Source of the DNA: an uncultured Erythrobacter sp. | GTDB lineage: Bacteria; Pseudomonadota; Alphaproteobacteria; Sphingomonadales; Sphingomonadaceae | DNA: 64,000 nucleotides | Assembly: GCA_947494705.1 (NCBI GenBank) | Contig: CANLVN010000001.1 | Coordinates: forward strand, 620,001 to 684,000 | Direction: 5' to 3' | In this document: piece by piece, positions 8,672 to 16,402 of the stretch | Layout: the number at the start of each line of letters is the position of its first letter | Position numbering within the stretch: the stretch's first letter is position 1 | Translations under genes and position numbers: made by a program | Notes under the pieces: model-generated | The model's database searches: none | Told to the model about the DNA's origin: nothing | What the model saw: the letters and a program-made list of their open reading frames with translations, nothing else

Positions 8672-9226
8672 TTGCCGAAATTGTTGGGCCTTTACCGCCA
8701 TGCCAAGTCCGACTGGGGCGACGGTGCCGCCCGCGATTTCGACCGCGGCCTGAACGAACGCGGGGTCAAGGGTGCAGAACTGATGGGCGACCACCTGCGC
8801 GCTCACGGGGTCGAGTGGGACCTGTCGATTGCCAGCCCGGCGGTGCGGGTAAAGGACACGCTGGACAAGGGCCTACCCGAAATGTCGGTCAAGTATGACG
8901 AGCGACTGTATCTGGCCAGCGCCGACACGATCATCGAAACCACGCAGGAACATGCCGCCGCCTATAAGGACGAACAGGGCGAGGAGCCCGAAGCGATCCT
9001 TGTTTCGGGGCACAATCCTGGCCTCCAGGAAGTCATCCTCGAACTTGTCTCTCCGAGCCACGAAACCGATCTGTTCCGCGAAGCCTCGGTCAAATTCCCG
9101 ACCGCTTCGTTTGCCGTCATCGAATGCAACGTCGACAGCTGGGACGCGGTGAAAAAGTATGTCGGCAAGCTCACCCACTTCACCCGCCCGCGCGACCTCG
9201 ACCCAGAACTGGGCCCGCAGCACTAG
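8672..9226 (+). CDS. SixA-like histidine phosphatase family protein
   Basis: 184 residues of the histidine phosphatase (phosphoglycerate mutase-like) superfamily. The catalytic RH pair is at residues 9-10 (LYRHAKSDW), and a second conserved histidine lies in SGHNPGLQE. The short size matches SixA-type phosphatases that remove phosphate from phosphohistidine proteins. The start is TTG with GGGAG about 10 bases upstream. The physiological substrate is unknown; the gene stands between a hydroxylase and soxR without an obvious pathway link. Confidence 0.85.
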   Translation: MPKLLGLYRHAKSDWGDGAARDFDRGLNERGVKGAELMGDHLRAHGVEWDLSIASPAVRVKDTLDKGLPEMSVKYDERLYLASADTIIETTQEHAAAYKDEQGEEPEAILVSGHNPGLQEVILELVSPSHETDLFREASVKFPTASFAVIECNVDSWDAVKKYVGKLTHFTRPRDLDPELGPQH

Positions 9227-9232
9227 TCGCAG

Positions 9233-9688
9233 CTAGTCCGCGAGGATTTGTCTTGGCCCGGCGCCCTGTTCGCCGAGCCGGTCCCCCGGATTGTAGATCG
9301 CGCATTTTTCAAGGCTGAGGCAACCACACCCGATGCACCCGTCAAGCCGGTCTCGGGTTCGCTCCAGCTCGGCGATGCGTGCGTCGATCCGCTCGCGGAT
9401 TGCGGCGCTGATCTCTCGCCAGTCGCGCGCGGTTGGCGTGCGCCCATGCGGCAGGCGGCGCATCACGGCGTCGATTTCTCCCAGGCTCAGGCCCAGTTGC
9501 TGAGCGATGAGGATGAAGCTGAGCCGCCTTATGTCCGAACGCAGGAAGCGCCGCTGGTTGCCGCCAGTGCGCACCGGCTCGACCAGTCCCTTATCCTCAT
9601 AGAAACGGATTGCCGACACCGATAGTCCGGTGCGGCGCGCTATCTCCCCGATCGAGAGCAGGTCCTTGCTGGAAAGCGTTTTGGGCAT
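9233..9688 (-). CDS. soxR: Redox-sensitive transcriptional activator SoxR
   Basis: A MerR-family regulator of 151 residues. The N-terminal winged helix has the usual SIGEIARRTGLSVSAIRFYE sequence. Near the C-terminus the [2Fe-2S] cluster ligands CIGCGCLSLEKC lie at residues 118, 121, 123 and 129, essentially at the E. coli SoxR positions. Oxidation of the cluster by redox-cycling compounds switches SoxR into an activator. It is transcribed away from a VOC-family gene, and a SoxR box sits between them. No soxS-like gene is visible, as is usual outside enterobacteria, where SoxR directly controls a few nearby genes. Confidence 0.95.
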   Translation of the reverse strand: MPKTLSSKDLLSIGEIARRTGLSVSAIRFYEDKGLVEPVRTGGNQRRFLRSDIRRLSFILIAQQLGLSLGEIDAVMRRLPHGRTPTARDWREISAAIRERIDARIAELERTRDRLDGCIGCGCLSLEKCAIYNPGDRLGEQGAGPRQILAD

Positions 9689-9716
9689 AGGAACGGACTA
9701 GAACAGAAATAGCTTG

Positions 9717-9736
9717 ATCTCAAGTTAGGTTGAGAT
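9717..9736. promoter_or_regulatory. SoxR-binding box
   Basis: ATCTCAAGTTAGGTTGAGAT, a 20-bp dyad with CTCAA / TTGAG half-sites, closely resembling the SoxR operator consensus CCTCAAGTTAACTTGAGG. It lies 28 bases from the soxR start and about 74 bases before the VOC-family ATG, so it can serve both divergent genes. Confidence 0.85.
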
Positions 9737-9809
9737 TGCATTGTCAGTGACGAGGATGATTCGGGCGCCCTGCCCGCATCGACACAAACACATGAAAAGG
9801 AGCCTCGTC

Positions 9810-10202
9810 ATGGCCAATGGCCGCATCGAACACGCCAACCTCACCGTCACCCGTCCCGAACGCAGTGCCGAATTGTTCAGGCAGCTTTGCGGTTGGCAGG
9901 AGCGCTGGCGCGGGAAGTCGAAATATGGGGGCGACACGATCCATGTGGGCGAACCGGACAACGGCGCGACCTATCTCGCTCTCTACACCAATGATGAGGT
10001 CAAAGGTGATTTCTCCAAGGGCCAGCCATTGAACCATGTCGGCCTGCTGGTCGACGATCTCGCCGCCGCCGAGAGTGCCGTCGCCGCAGCCGGGCTCGAA
10101 CCCTTCGGCCACGACGATTACGAGCCGGGTCGGCGCTTTTATTTCTTCGACTGGGACGGAATCGAGTTCGAAGTTGTCAGTTATGCAGGGGAAGCGTCAT
10201 GA
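9810..10202 (+). CDS. VOC-family (glyoxalase-like) protein, likely SoxR-regulated
   Basis: 130 residues from the ATG preceded by AAAAGGAG. Vicinal-oxygen-chelate fold features: an N-terminal His in MANGRIEHANLTVTRP, a mid-protein LNHVGLLVDDL segment and a Glu in the C-terminal IEFEVVSY strand. Family members include glyoxalases, dioxygenases and antibiotic-binding or resistance proteins. A SoxR box in its promoter points to a role in handling redox-active or electrophilic compounds; this is inference. An in-frame earlier ATG (9741) is less likely as it has no family-like extension. Confidence 0.85.
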   Translation: MANGRIEHANLTVTRPERSAELFRQLCGWQERWRGKSKYGGDTIHVGEPDNGATYLALYTNDEVKGDFSKGQPLNHVGLLVDDLAAAESAVAAAGLEPFGHDDYEPGRRFYFFDWDGIEFEVVSYAGEAS

Positions 10203-10227
10203 ACGAGCCGATGATCGTGCGAAATCG

Positions 10228-10857
10228 TCAGAGCAGGTCCTTCTGCACCGCCGAACCACGGGTCCAGGGCTGGTCGGTGCGCTCGATGGCAAGGTCGCCT
10301 GTCCAAGCCTTGCAGAGGCTCTTCGCATCCTCGGGCGACCCCGACACCCAGCCTTCGTAATCGTCAGGCCGCAGCAGCACTGGCATCCGGCTATGCACGT
10401 CGGAAGCGGCGCTGCCGGCGCTGTCGGTCATGACCATCGAATAGCAGGTGCCGAACTCGTCGCTGTCGCGCCATACCCCGGCGCAGGCGAAAAGATCTGC
10501 GTCAGGCAAGGCGAGCCATGTCCGGGTTTTCGCCCCTTTCGCCCCCTGAGCTTCGGCCCACGCGGATAGCGGGATGAGGCAGCGGCGCTCCTCGAAGGAA
10601 TAGCGCCAGAAAAAGCTGTCGAGCTTGTCGGTGCGTGCGTTGTTGACGGGCTTGGGCTTGAGGGGCTGCCCGTTCTTGCCCTTCATGACCAGTGGGAAGC
10701 CCCAGTTCATCTGGCGGACCTGCCCCTCGGCCACGACCAGACCGGGATAGCCGGGATAGACTTCCTCGCCGAAATTCGCGCCGCCTGCCGCCGCGATGGC
10801 GTCGAACCACTTGGCGACCTCGTCGGCGTTCTTCGTCATGCGGTAGAGGTTGCACAT
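10228..10857 (-). CDS. yedK: SOS response-associated peptidase-type abasic-site sensor (SRAP, YedK/HMCES)
   Basis: 209 residues starting MCNLYRMT. After Met removal the N-terminal Cys2 is the residue that forms a thiazolidine crosslink with abasic sites in single-stranded DNA. Other SRAP signatures are present: NNARTDK, RRCLIPLSAWAE and HSRMPVLL, containing the conserved Asn, Glu and His. The protein shields abasic sites during replication (established for the family). It starts 5 bases after the ubiA stop on the same strand and is probably cotranscribed with it. The longer open frame upstream overlaps ubiA and is not protein-like. Confidence 0.93.
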   Translation of the reverse strand: MCNLYRMTKNADEVAKWFDAIAAAGGANFGEEVYPGYPGLVVAEGQVRQMNWGFPLVMKGKNGQPLKPKPVNNARTDKLDSFFWRYSFEERRCLIPLSAWAEAQGAKGAKTRTWLALPDADLFACAGVWRDSDEFGTCYSMVMTDSAGSAASDVHSRMPVLLRPDDYEGWVSGSPEDAKSLCKAWTGDLAIERTDQPWTRGSAVQKDLL

Positions 10858-10862
10858 GGCGC

Positions 10863-11771
10863 TTACGCCCCCGCATTGCCGACGATGAAGCAGGCCGCCG
10901 CCATCAGCGCGCCCGCCCAACGGTTGGAGCGGAAGCGCGCGAGCGGGTTGGCCGGATCGTCGGCGTCCAGAGTGGCGACCTGCCAGATCAGGTGCAAGGC
11001 CACCGGGAGCAGCGCGGCCAGCGCCACGACGTCGGGCCGGTAGAACCAGATCGCCATTCCCCATAGCACCAGCGCCGCAGCGTAGAACGCAGCAACCCCG
11101 GCGTGGACATGATTACCCATGCGAAGCGCGCTGGATTTGATCCCGACCAGTGCATCGTCCTCGCGGTCCTGTAACGCGTAGATCGTGTCATAACCGATGG
11201 TCCACGCCGCGCAGCCAGCATAGAGGCAGGCGAGCACTTCCCAATTGTCGAGCCGCAACTGCGTCCATCCGACCAGCACGCCCCAGTTGAACACCATGCC
11301 CAGCCACGCCTGCGGCCACCACGTGATGCGCTTCATGAAAGGATAGGCGGCGACCAGTGCGAGGCTGCCGAGCGCGACGAGCTGCGCTTCGAACCGCAAT
11401 TGCAGCAAGACGACCAGGCCGACCGCGCACAGCGCACACAGCCACGCCCACGCGGCTTTCTTCGACACCCGCCCACTCGCCACGGGCCGCGCGGCGGTGC
11501 GCGCGACGCTGGCATCGAGCCGGGCGTCGACGATGTCATTGTAGACGCACCCCGCCCCTCGCATCGCAACCGCGCCAAGCAGAAGCCACGCAAGCAGCGC
11601 AATCTGCACGCCGGCACCGGCCAGCCAGACGCCGAAAACGCATGGCCAGAACAACAGCCACCACCCGATCGGCCGGTCGAACCGCGCCAGCTGCGCGAGG
11701 TCGCGCGGGAGCTGGGGCAGGCGCTCGATCAGGCCGCGATGTTCGGTATCAGGGACAACGGTCTGGCTCAT
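10863..11771 (-). CDS. ubiA: 4-hydroxybenzoate polyprenyltransferase UbiA
   Basis: An integral membrane prenyltransferase of 302 residues that attaches the polyprenyl tail to 4-hydroxybenzoate in ubiquinone synthesis. The first Asp-rich motif NDIVDARLD is at 78-86 and the second (DTIYALQDREDD) near 200. About eight hydrophobic helices follow the family pattern. It lies 9 bases after a small membrane-protein gene and just before the SRAP gene on the same strand. Ubiquinone supports the aa3 respiratory chain encoded elsewhere in the window. Confidence 0.96.
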   Translation of the reverse strand: MSQTVVPDTEHRGLIERLPQLPRDLAQLARFDRPIGWWLLFWPCVFGVWLAGAGVQIALLAWLLLGAVAMRGAGCVYNDIVDARLDASVARTAARPVASGRVSKKAAWAWLCALCAVGLVVLLQLRFEAQLVALGSLALVAAYPFMKRITWWPQAWLGMVFNWGVLVGWTQLRLDNWEVLACLYAGCAAWTIGYDTIYALQDREDDALVGIKSSALRMGNHVHAGVAAFYAAALVLWGMAIWFYRPDVVALAALLPVALHLIWQVATLDADDPANPLARFRSNRWAGALMAAACFIVGNAGA

Positions 11772-11780
11772 GCGCTGCCC

Positions 11781-12197
11781 CTAGCGCGACGCGCGCCAAC
11801 CGACCAGAGCGGCGATCAGCATCGTTATGTTGCCCGCGAAATCGAGCATTCCGATGCTTGTCAGGACCGGCTCGACATAGTGAAAATGGTAATTGAACCA
11901 GAAGAACGGCAGCAGCAGCACCGCATAGGTCAGGAACGCGCGCGCCGACCATTCAAGCACAAGCGCCATGATCCCGAACAACACCGCCTGCGCTCCGAAA
12001 CAGGCAAGCGCAAAACTGCTCAGGAATGCCTCGTCGCGATATTCAGGTGTCACGGCAAATTCGATCACGTTGCCCGGCGCGAGCAAGGCCCATCCGCCAA
12101 GGCCGAGGAACACGGCAGCGATGTAAATTTGGCAGACGCGCGCAATCATGCCGAACTCATACCCGTTTTCGCCACCCTCGCGAAGGCTTCTGTCCAT
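11781..12197 (-). CDS. Small four-helix membrane protein of unknown function
   Basis: 138 residues with four predicted hydrophobic helices and no motif I recognise. The ATG at 12197 has AAGGA just upstream on its strand; an internal ATG at 12149 would give 122 residues starting at the first helix. It precedes ubiA by 9 bases on the same strand and is transcribed divergently from rsmE. It resembles the small DUF4345-like membrane proteins in helix count, but this is a weak comparison. Confidence 0.65.
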   Translation of the reverse strand: MDRSLREGGENGYEFGMIARVCQIYIAAVFLGLGGWALLAPGNVIEFAVTPEYRDEAFLSSFALACFGAQAVLFGIMALVLEWSARAFLTYAVLLLPFFWFNYHFHYVEPVLTSIGMLDFAGNITMLIAALVGWRASR

Positions 12198-12269
12198 TTT
12201 TCCTTACATGAGGAGTTGAAAAGAATCGGGAATTTCGCTTTGCCATAAAGACATAACTTGGAGAACGAA

Positions 12270-13025
12270 TTGCCCGCCACCCCCGCCTGGCCACCGAAAA
12301 GCGCACCGCGCCTGTTCGTCGCCAACGAACTGGGCGAAGGGCAAAGTCTCGCGCTCGACGGAAACCAGGCGCACTATCTCGGCAAGGTCATGCGTGTCTC
12401 GCCCGGCGACACGGTTATCGTCTGCGATGACATATCCGGCGAGTGGGCCGCTCAGGTAGAAACGGTCGAGAAACGGCGCGTGGAACTCACCGTGACCGAA
12501 CAGCTGCGCGAACGTGAGAGCGTGCCCAATCTGTGGCTGTGCGCGGCGCTGCTAAAAAAGGACCGCTTCGATCTCGTGCTCGAAAAGGCGACCGAACTTG
12601 GCGTCATGCGCATCCAGCCGGTCGTCACGCGCCGCTGCGTCGCGGACAAGCTCAACGCCGAGCGCGCGCGCACGATCACTACCGAGGCTGCCGAGCAATG
12701 CGCGCGCACCGCCCTGCCCGCGATCGGCAAGACGCGAAAGCTCGATGAACTGCTGAATGCATTGTCCGAAGAGCGGACACTGTTTTTTGCCGACGAGGAA
12801 GGCGGAGAGAGCGCCGCCGAGGCCTTTGCCGCTCACCACGGCCCCGCCGCGATCCTTGTTGGCCCGGAAGGCGGCTTCGACGATGCCGAACGCGCCGCTA
12901 TCCGTGCCCTCCCACAGGCGCGACCTATCACGCTTGGCCCGCGCATCCTTCGCGGTGAAACCGCTGCAATCGCTGCGCTTTCCGTGTGGATGGCAGTGGC
13001 GGGCGATTGGCAGCGCCAAGAATGA
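12270..13025 (+). CDS. rsmE: 16S rRNA (uracil(1498)-N(3))-methyltransferase RsmE
   Basis: A SPOUT-class methyltransferase of about 251 residues that methylates U1498 in 16S rRNA using S-adenosylmethionine. The diagnostic C-terminal knot segments are present: ILVGPEGGFDDAE and ITLGPRILRGETAAIAAL. An N-terminal PUA-like domain contains QAHYLGKVMRVSPGD. The start was set to TTG 12270 because GGAG lies 7 bases upstream; TTG 12258 would overlap that ribosome site and add four residues. gshA follows 78 bases downstream. Confidence 0.94.
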   Translation: MPATPAWPPKSAPRLFVANELGEGQSLALDGNQAHYLGKVMRVSPGDTVIVCDDISGEWAAQVETVEKRRVELTVTEQLRERESVPNLWLCAALLKKDRFDLVLEKATELGVMRIQPVVTRRCVADKLNAERARTITTEAAEQCARTALPAIGKTRKLDELLNALSEERTLFFADEEGGESAAEAFAAHHGPAAILVGPEGGFDDAERAAIRALPQARPITLGPRILRGETAAIAALSVWMAVAGDWQRQE

Positions 13026-13103
13026 CTTCGTCTGCAAAAAGGCAATTTGGGCTTCCCTCACCCAATCGGCTTATCTAGGGCGAGGCGAAGAAAGAGGGGC
13101 CCG

Positions 13104-14486
13104 ATGAGCACCAGAGAAGCATCCAGTGCCGATGAACCGGTCATCGAGAGCCTCGACGACCTGACCGCGCCGATGCGCGCGGGCGAGAAGGTCGAGGCCG
13201 ACTGGCGTATCGGGACCGAGCACGAGAAATTCGTCTACAAACGGCTGGAAGATGGCGGTGACCGCCGCGCGCCCTCCTATCGCGAGGAAGGCGGCATTCG
13301 CGATATCCTGATGGGCCTCACCGATTTCGGCTGGGAGCCGATCGAGGAAAACGGGAACGTCATCGCCATGCGTGGCGCCGATGGCACGGTAAGCCTTGAA
13401 CCTGCCGGCCAGCTCGAACTGTCCGGCGCACCGCTGGAAAACCTGCACGACACCTGCAACGAAACCGGTCGCCACCTGGCGCAGGTCAAGCAGGTCGGCG
13501 AGAAGTGCGGCGTGGGCTACCTCGGCCTCGGCATGTGGCCCGACAAGACTCGTGAAGAGCTGCCCGTCATGCCCAAGGGGCGCTACGAGATCATGATGAA
13601 CCACATGCCCAAGGTGGGCAATCTGGGTCTCGACATGATGCTGCGCACCTGCACGATTCAGGTCAATCTCGACTATTCCTCCGAAGCGGACATGGTGAAG
13701 AAGTTCCGCGTCGGCCTTGCGCTGCAACCGCTGGCGACCGCTTTGTTCGCCAATTCGCCCTTCACCGAGGGCAAGCCAAACGGCTACCTTTCGTATCGCA
13801 GCCACATCTGGTCCGACACCGACCCGCATCGCACCGGCATGCTGCCCTTCGTGTTCGAGGACGGCTTCGGCTACGAGCGATGGGCGCAATACATGCTCGA
13901 CGTGCCGATGTATTTCGTCTTCCGCGACGGCAAATATATCGACGCGGCGGGCCTGTCCTTCCGCGATTTCATGGACGGCAAGTTGTCGGTCCTGCCCGGT
14001 GAGCGACCCACGGCGAGCGACTGGTGGGACCACCTTTCCACCGCCTTTCCCGAAGTGCGCCTGAAAAGCTTTCTCGAAATGCGCGGAGCCGATGGCGGAC
14101 CGTGGAGCCGCATCTGCGCCCTTCCCGCATTCTGGGTCGGCCTTCTCTATGACAACCAGGCGCTCGATGCGGCGTGGGATCTGGTCAAGGACTGGTCGAT
14201 GGAAGAACGCGAGCGCCTGCGCAACGATGCTCCCAAGCTCGCGCTCGATGCCCCGCTGCCCGGTGGGGGCACGATGCAGGACCTCGGCCGCGAAGCGCTG
14301 GCTATCGCGCACAAGGGACTGGCCGCGCGCGGCAGGCTGAACGCCAGCGGGGACAACGAAACCGGCTATCTCGAAACGCTCGACGAAATCGTATCGACCG
14401 GAAAAGTCCCCGCGCAGCGACTGCTCGATGCGTATCACGGCGAATGGGGTGGCGACTTGTCGCAGGTATATAGATACTCGTTCTAG
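13104..14486 (+). CDS. gshA: Glutamate--cysteine ligase
   Basis: First step of glutathione synthesis: ATP-dependent joining of glutamate and cysteine. The 460-residue product has the GCS2-type alphaproteobacterial/plant layout, including GTEHEKF near the N-terminus, PAGQLELSGAPL, and a central MMLRTCTIQVNLDYSSEADM segment. GAGGGG precedes the ATG at 13104. It is downstream of rsmE on the same strand, an order common in sphingomonads. No gshB is visible in the window. Confidence 0.94.
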   Translation: MSTREASSADEPVIESLDDLTAPMRAGEKVEADWRIGTEHEKFVYKRLEDGGDRRAPSYREEGGIRDILMGLTDFGWEPIEENGNVIAMRGADGTVSLEPAGQLELSGAPLENLHDTCNETGRHLAQVKQVGEKCGVGYLGLGMWPDKTREELPVMPKGRYEIMMNHMPKVGNLGLDMMLRTCTIQVNLDYSSEADMVKKFRVGLALQPLATALFANSPFTEGKPNGYLSYRSHIWSDTDPHRTGMLPFVFEDGFGYERWAQYMLDVPMYFVFRDGKYIDAAGLSFRDFMDGKLSVLPGERPTASDWWDHLSTAFPEVRLKSFLEMRGADGGPWSRICALPAFWVGLLYDNQALDAAWDLVKDWSMEERERLRNDAPKLALDAPLPGGGTMQDLGREALAIAHKGLAARGRLNASGDNETGYLETLDEIVSTGKVPAQRLLDAYHGEWGGDLSQVYRYSF

Positions 14487-14506
14487 CGAGGCCGACAGAG
14501 GGGGAA

Positions 14507-14578
14507 ATGGCAATGCTGATCGTACCGGTCGGACCGAGTCTGGGAAGGCATGCGCCGCATCAAGGCTCGCTGGCATGA
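14507..14578 (+). CDS. Possible 23-codon leader ORF coupled to the monooxygenase gene
   Basis: A short frame (MAMLIVPVGPSLGRHAPHQG and three more residues) starts at an ATG directly preceded by a very strong ribosome site (GAGGGGGAA). Its TGA overlaps the ATG of the next gene (ATGA at 14575). The next gene's own ATG has no obvious ribosome site. The arrangement suggests translational coupling, or a leader peptide. It might still be chance, since the peptide resembles nothing I know. Confidence 0.4.
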   Translation: MAMLIVPVGPSLGRHAPHQGSLA

Positions 14579-14877
14579 TCGTCGTGATCGGAAGTTTCCG
14601 CGTGCCGCCCAGCATGGTCGATGTCGTCAAGCCGGTGATGGAGACGATGATCGTCGCCAGCCGCGCGGAAGCCGGCTGTATCGAATACGCCTATGCCTTC
14701 GACGTGATCGATGAGGGTCTGGTGCGCGTGTCTGAGAAGTGGCGTGACCGTGAAGCGCTCGAAGCGCATTTTCGCACCGCACATATCGCCGACTGGCGCG
14801 CACAGATATCGGCACTGGCGATGAGCGAACGTGAACTGATCGCCTACGAAACCATCGACGAAGGCTTCTACCTGTGA
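14575..14877 (+). CDS. Antibiotic biosynthesis monooxygenase (ABM)-domain protein, putative quinol monooxygenase
   Basis: About 100 residues forming one ABM ferredoxin-like domain. Typical features are the opening strand IVVIGSFRVPP, the helix with ASRAEAGCIEYAYAFD, the VRVSEKWRDREALEAHFRTAH segment (a YgiN-like W--E-L--H pattern) and a closing strand. Relatives oxidise quinols or small aromatics without cofactors, or degrade haem. It follows gshA and probably depends on translation of the small upstream ORF with which it shares ATGA. It ends 6 bases before the convergent ICMT-like gene. Confidence 0.82.
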   Translation: MIVVIGSFRVPPSMVDVVKPVMETMIVASRAEAGCIEYAYAFDVIDEGLVRVSEKWRDREALEAHFRTAHIADWRAQISALAMSERELIAYETIDEGFYL

Positions 14878-14883
14878 GAACGC

Positions 14884-16302
14884 CTATTCGGCGGGCTCCT
14901 GGGCGATGCCGTCTGACGTGGCCGGGCGGGGTCTCGCGCCGCTCAATCGACCGACCAGCCTGCGCCTTACCCTGGCGAGCGGTGCGGTGACGACGCCGTT
15001 TTCTTCCATCCAGTCGTAATATTCGCGGTACTTGGGGTCCTCGGCGAGCAGGTGCGCCTCTTCGGTGCGCGCGCGCCAGTAGTAGATCGCGTTGACCAGC
15101 AACAGGAAGAAGGTGTTGCGAATGGCGTCCACTGCGCTGCCATTGGTCACGAGGAACGGCATGACCGAGCACCACCAGAACAGGTTCTTCGACAGGTAGG
15201 CCGGGTGGCGGGTGAAGCGATAGGGGCCATTGGTCAGCACGCCGCGATAGGTGAGGTTTGAAAAGCGTATGCCGAAGGCGACCGTTGCCCAGGCATAAAT
15301 GCCCGTCAGGAAGATCAGCCACGCTGCCCAGACCCATAGCAAAGCGGGCTGCCCTGCCATCCATTCCCCCCAACCGGCGGTTGCCCCCTCATAGGAGAGT
15401 ATCTGGCCGTTGCCCCCGATGATCCCCCATACGAAGGGAGGGTAACACAGCAGCGCCGCGAGCCAGCCCGCCACGAATGGGTTGCCAGAGCGGATATGCG
15501 CATCGAGCGGACGCAGGGTGAACAAATAGCCGACCGTGCCGATCTGCACGTCGATCACGAACAAGAGCGTGATGATGAGCATCCCGATCTCGACCGGGTT
15601 ACTGAGGATTTCACCGGGCGTAGCCTCGACCACGAAAGCGAAGCCGCCCGGCAGGATCGAGATCATGAAAGCCCCGAAAAACGCCTTGATGATCCATGCG
15701 CGCCAGTGGTTCTTGATCTGGTCGAGGTCGACACCCTCCAAGTTCATCAAGGCCGCGCCGAAATGCCATGTGCTGTCGCGCGGTTCGATCATGTAGCGGT
15801 CGAGCCAGATGATATAGGGCACCGAAGCGACGACCATTGGCAGGATGGCAAGCCCCAGCATCTCCATCGCGAACAGGTATGCTCCGTCCCAATACCACCG
15901 GCACAGACAATAGAGCGCAGCGATTATGCCCCATGTGCACCAGAGCCCGACGATCTTGACGGTCGATATCGGTAGCACCTCTTCGACGCTGCGTTTCAGG
16001 TTCCAGTCGAGCCCGGTCGAGGATCGCAGATGCACCTTGTCGACCACTATCGACCACACCGCCATCGGTCCGGCGGTGAACGCCATCGCACTGACGGCGG
16101 CATAGGGGCCGGATAGCACGCCATAGTCACTGCCAAGGCCCAGAGCCTCGGCAATCGCCGGAAAAGCGCGGCAAAAGGCGATCCATGCAAACAGGCCGAG
16201 CAGCCCGGCGAGCCCCACACCCGAAGACACGTCGCTCTTTGGCGGTGCGGCGCGATTTTCGGAGACAGACCGGCTTGCGGCGGGATTGGAGTCGCGATTC
16301 AT
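14884..16302 (-). CDS. Large isoprenylcysteine carboxyl methyltransferase-like (ICMT/PEMT) membrane protein
   Basis: 472 residues with about ten hydrophobic helices. The C-terminal part carries the ICMT/PEMT signature GPYRFTRHPAYLSKNLFWW and a downstream EEAHLLAEDPKYREY segment, the cofactor-binding region of this membrane methyltransferase family. The N-terminal ~300 residues are an extra membrane domain, making the protein about twice the size of a usual bacterial ICMT-like protein. Substrate unknown; lipids or small thiols are possibilities from the family. It lies downstream of bamB on the same strand after a 100-base gap. Confidence 0.75.
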   Translation of the reverse strand: MNRDSNPAASRSVSENRAAPPKSDVSSGVGLAGLLGLFAWIAFCRAFPAIAEALGLGSDYGVLSGPYAAVSAMAFTAGPMAVWSIVVDKVHLRSSTGLDWNLKRSVEEVLPISTVKIVGLWCTWGIIAALYCLCRWYWDGAYLFAMEMLGLAILPMVVASVPYIIWLDRYMIEPRDSTWHFGAALMNLEGVDLDQIKNHWRAWIIKAFFGAFMISILPGGFAFVVEATPGEILSNPVEIGMLIITLLFVIDVQIGTVGYLFTLRPLDAHIRSGNPFVAGWLAALLCYPPFVWGIIGGNGQILSYEGATAGWGEWMAGQPALLWVWAAWLIFLTGIYAWATVAFGIRFSNLTYRGVLTNGPYRFTRHPAYLSKNLFWWCSVMPFLVTNGSAVDAIRNTFFLLLVNAIYYWRARTEEAHLLAEDPKYREYYDWMEENGVVTAPLARVRRRLVGRLSGARPRPATSDGIAQEPAE

Positions 16303-16360
16303 AACTCGCTTCGCCTAGCGGCAAAGGGTTAATTCTCCGCTTGCACTTTCTGCGCTGTCC

Positions 16361-16383
16361 CGGCGAAAGACGTGGTCTCGCCG
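16361..16383 (-). terminator. Stem-loop after bamB
   Basis: CGGCGA / TCGCCG arms around an 11-base loop, 20 bases beyond the bamB stop. There is no clear T-run, so termination activity is uncertain. Confidence 0.3.
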
Positions 16384-16402
16384 AAGGTTAACGCCCGGAT
16401 CG

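Noticed and set aside
11400..12248. A 282-codon open frame opposite ubiA and the small membrane gene
   Set aside because: Arg/Gln/His-rich shadow of two better-supported genes.
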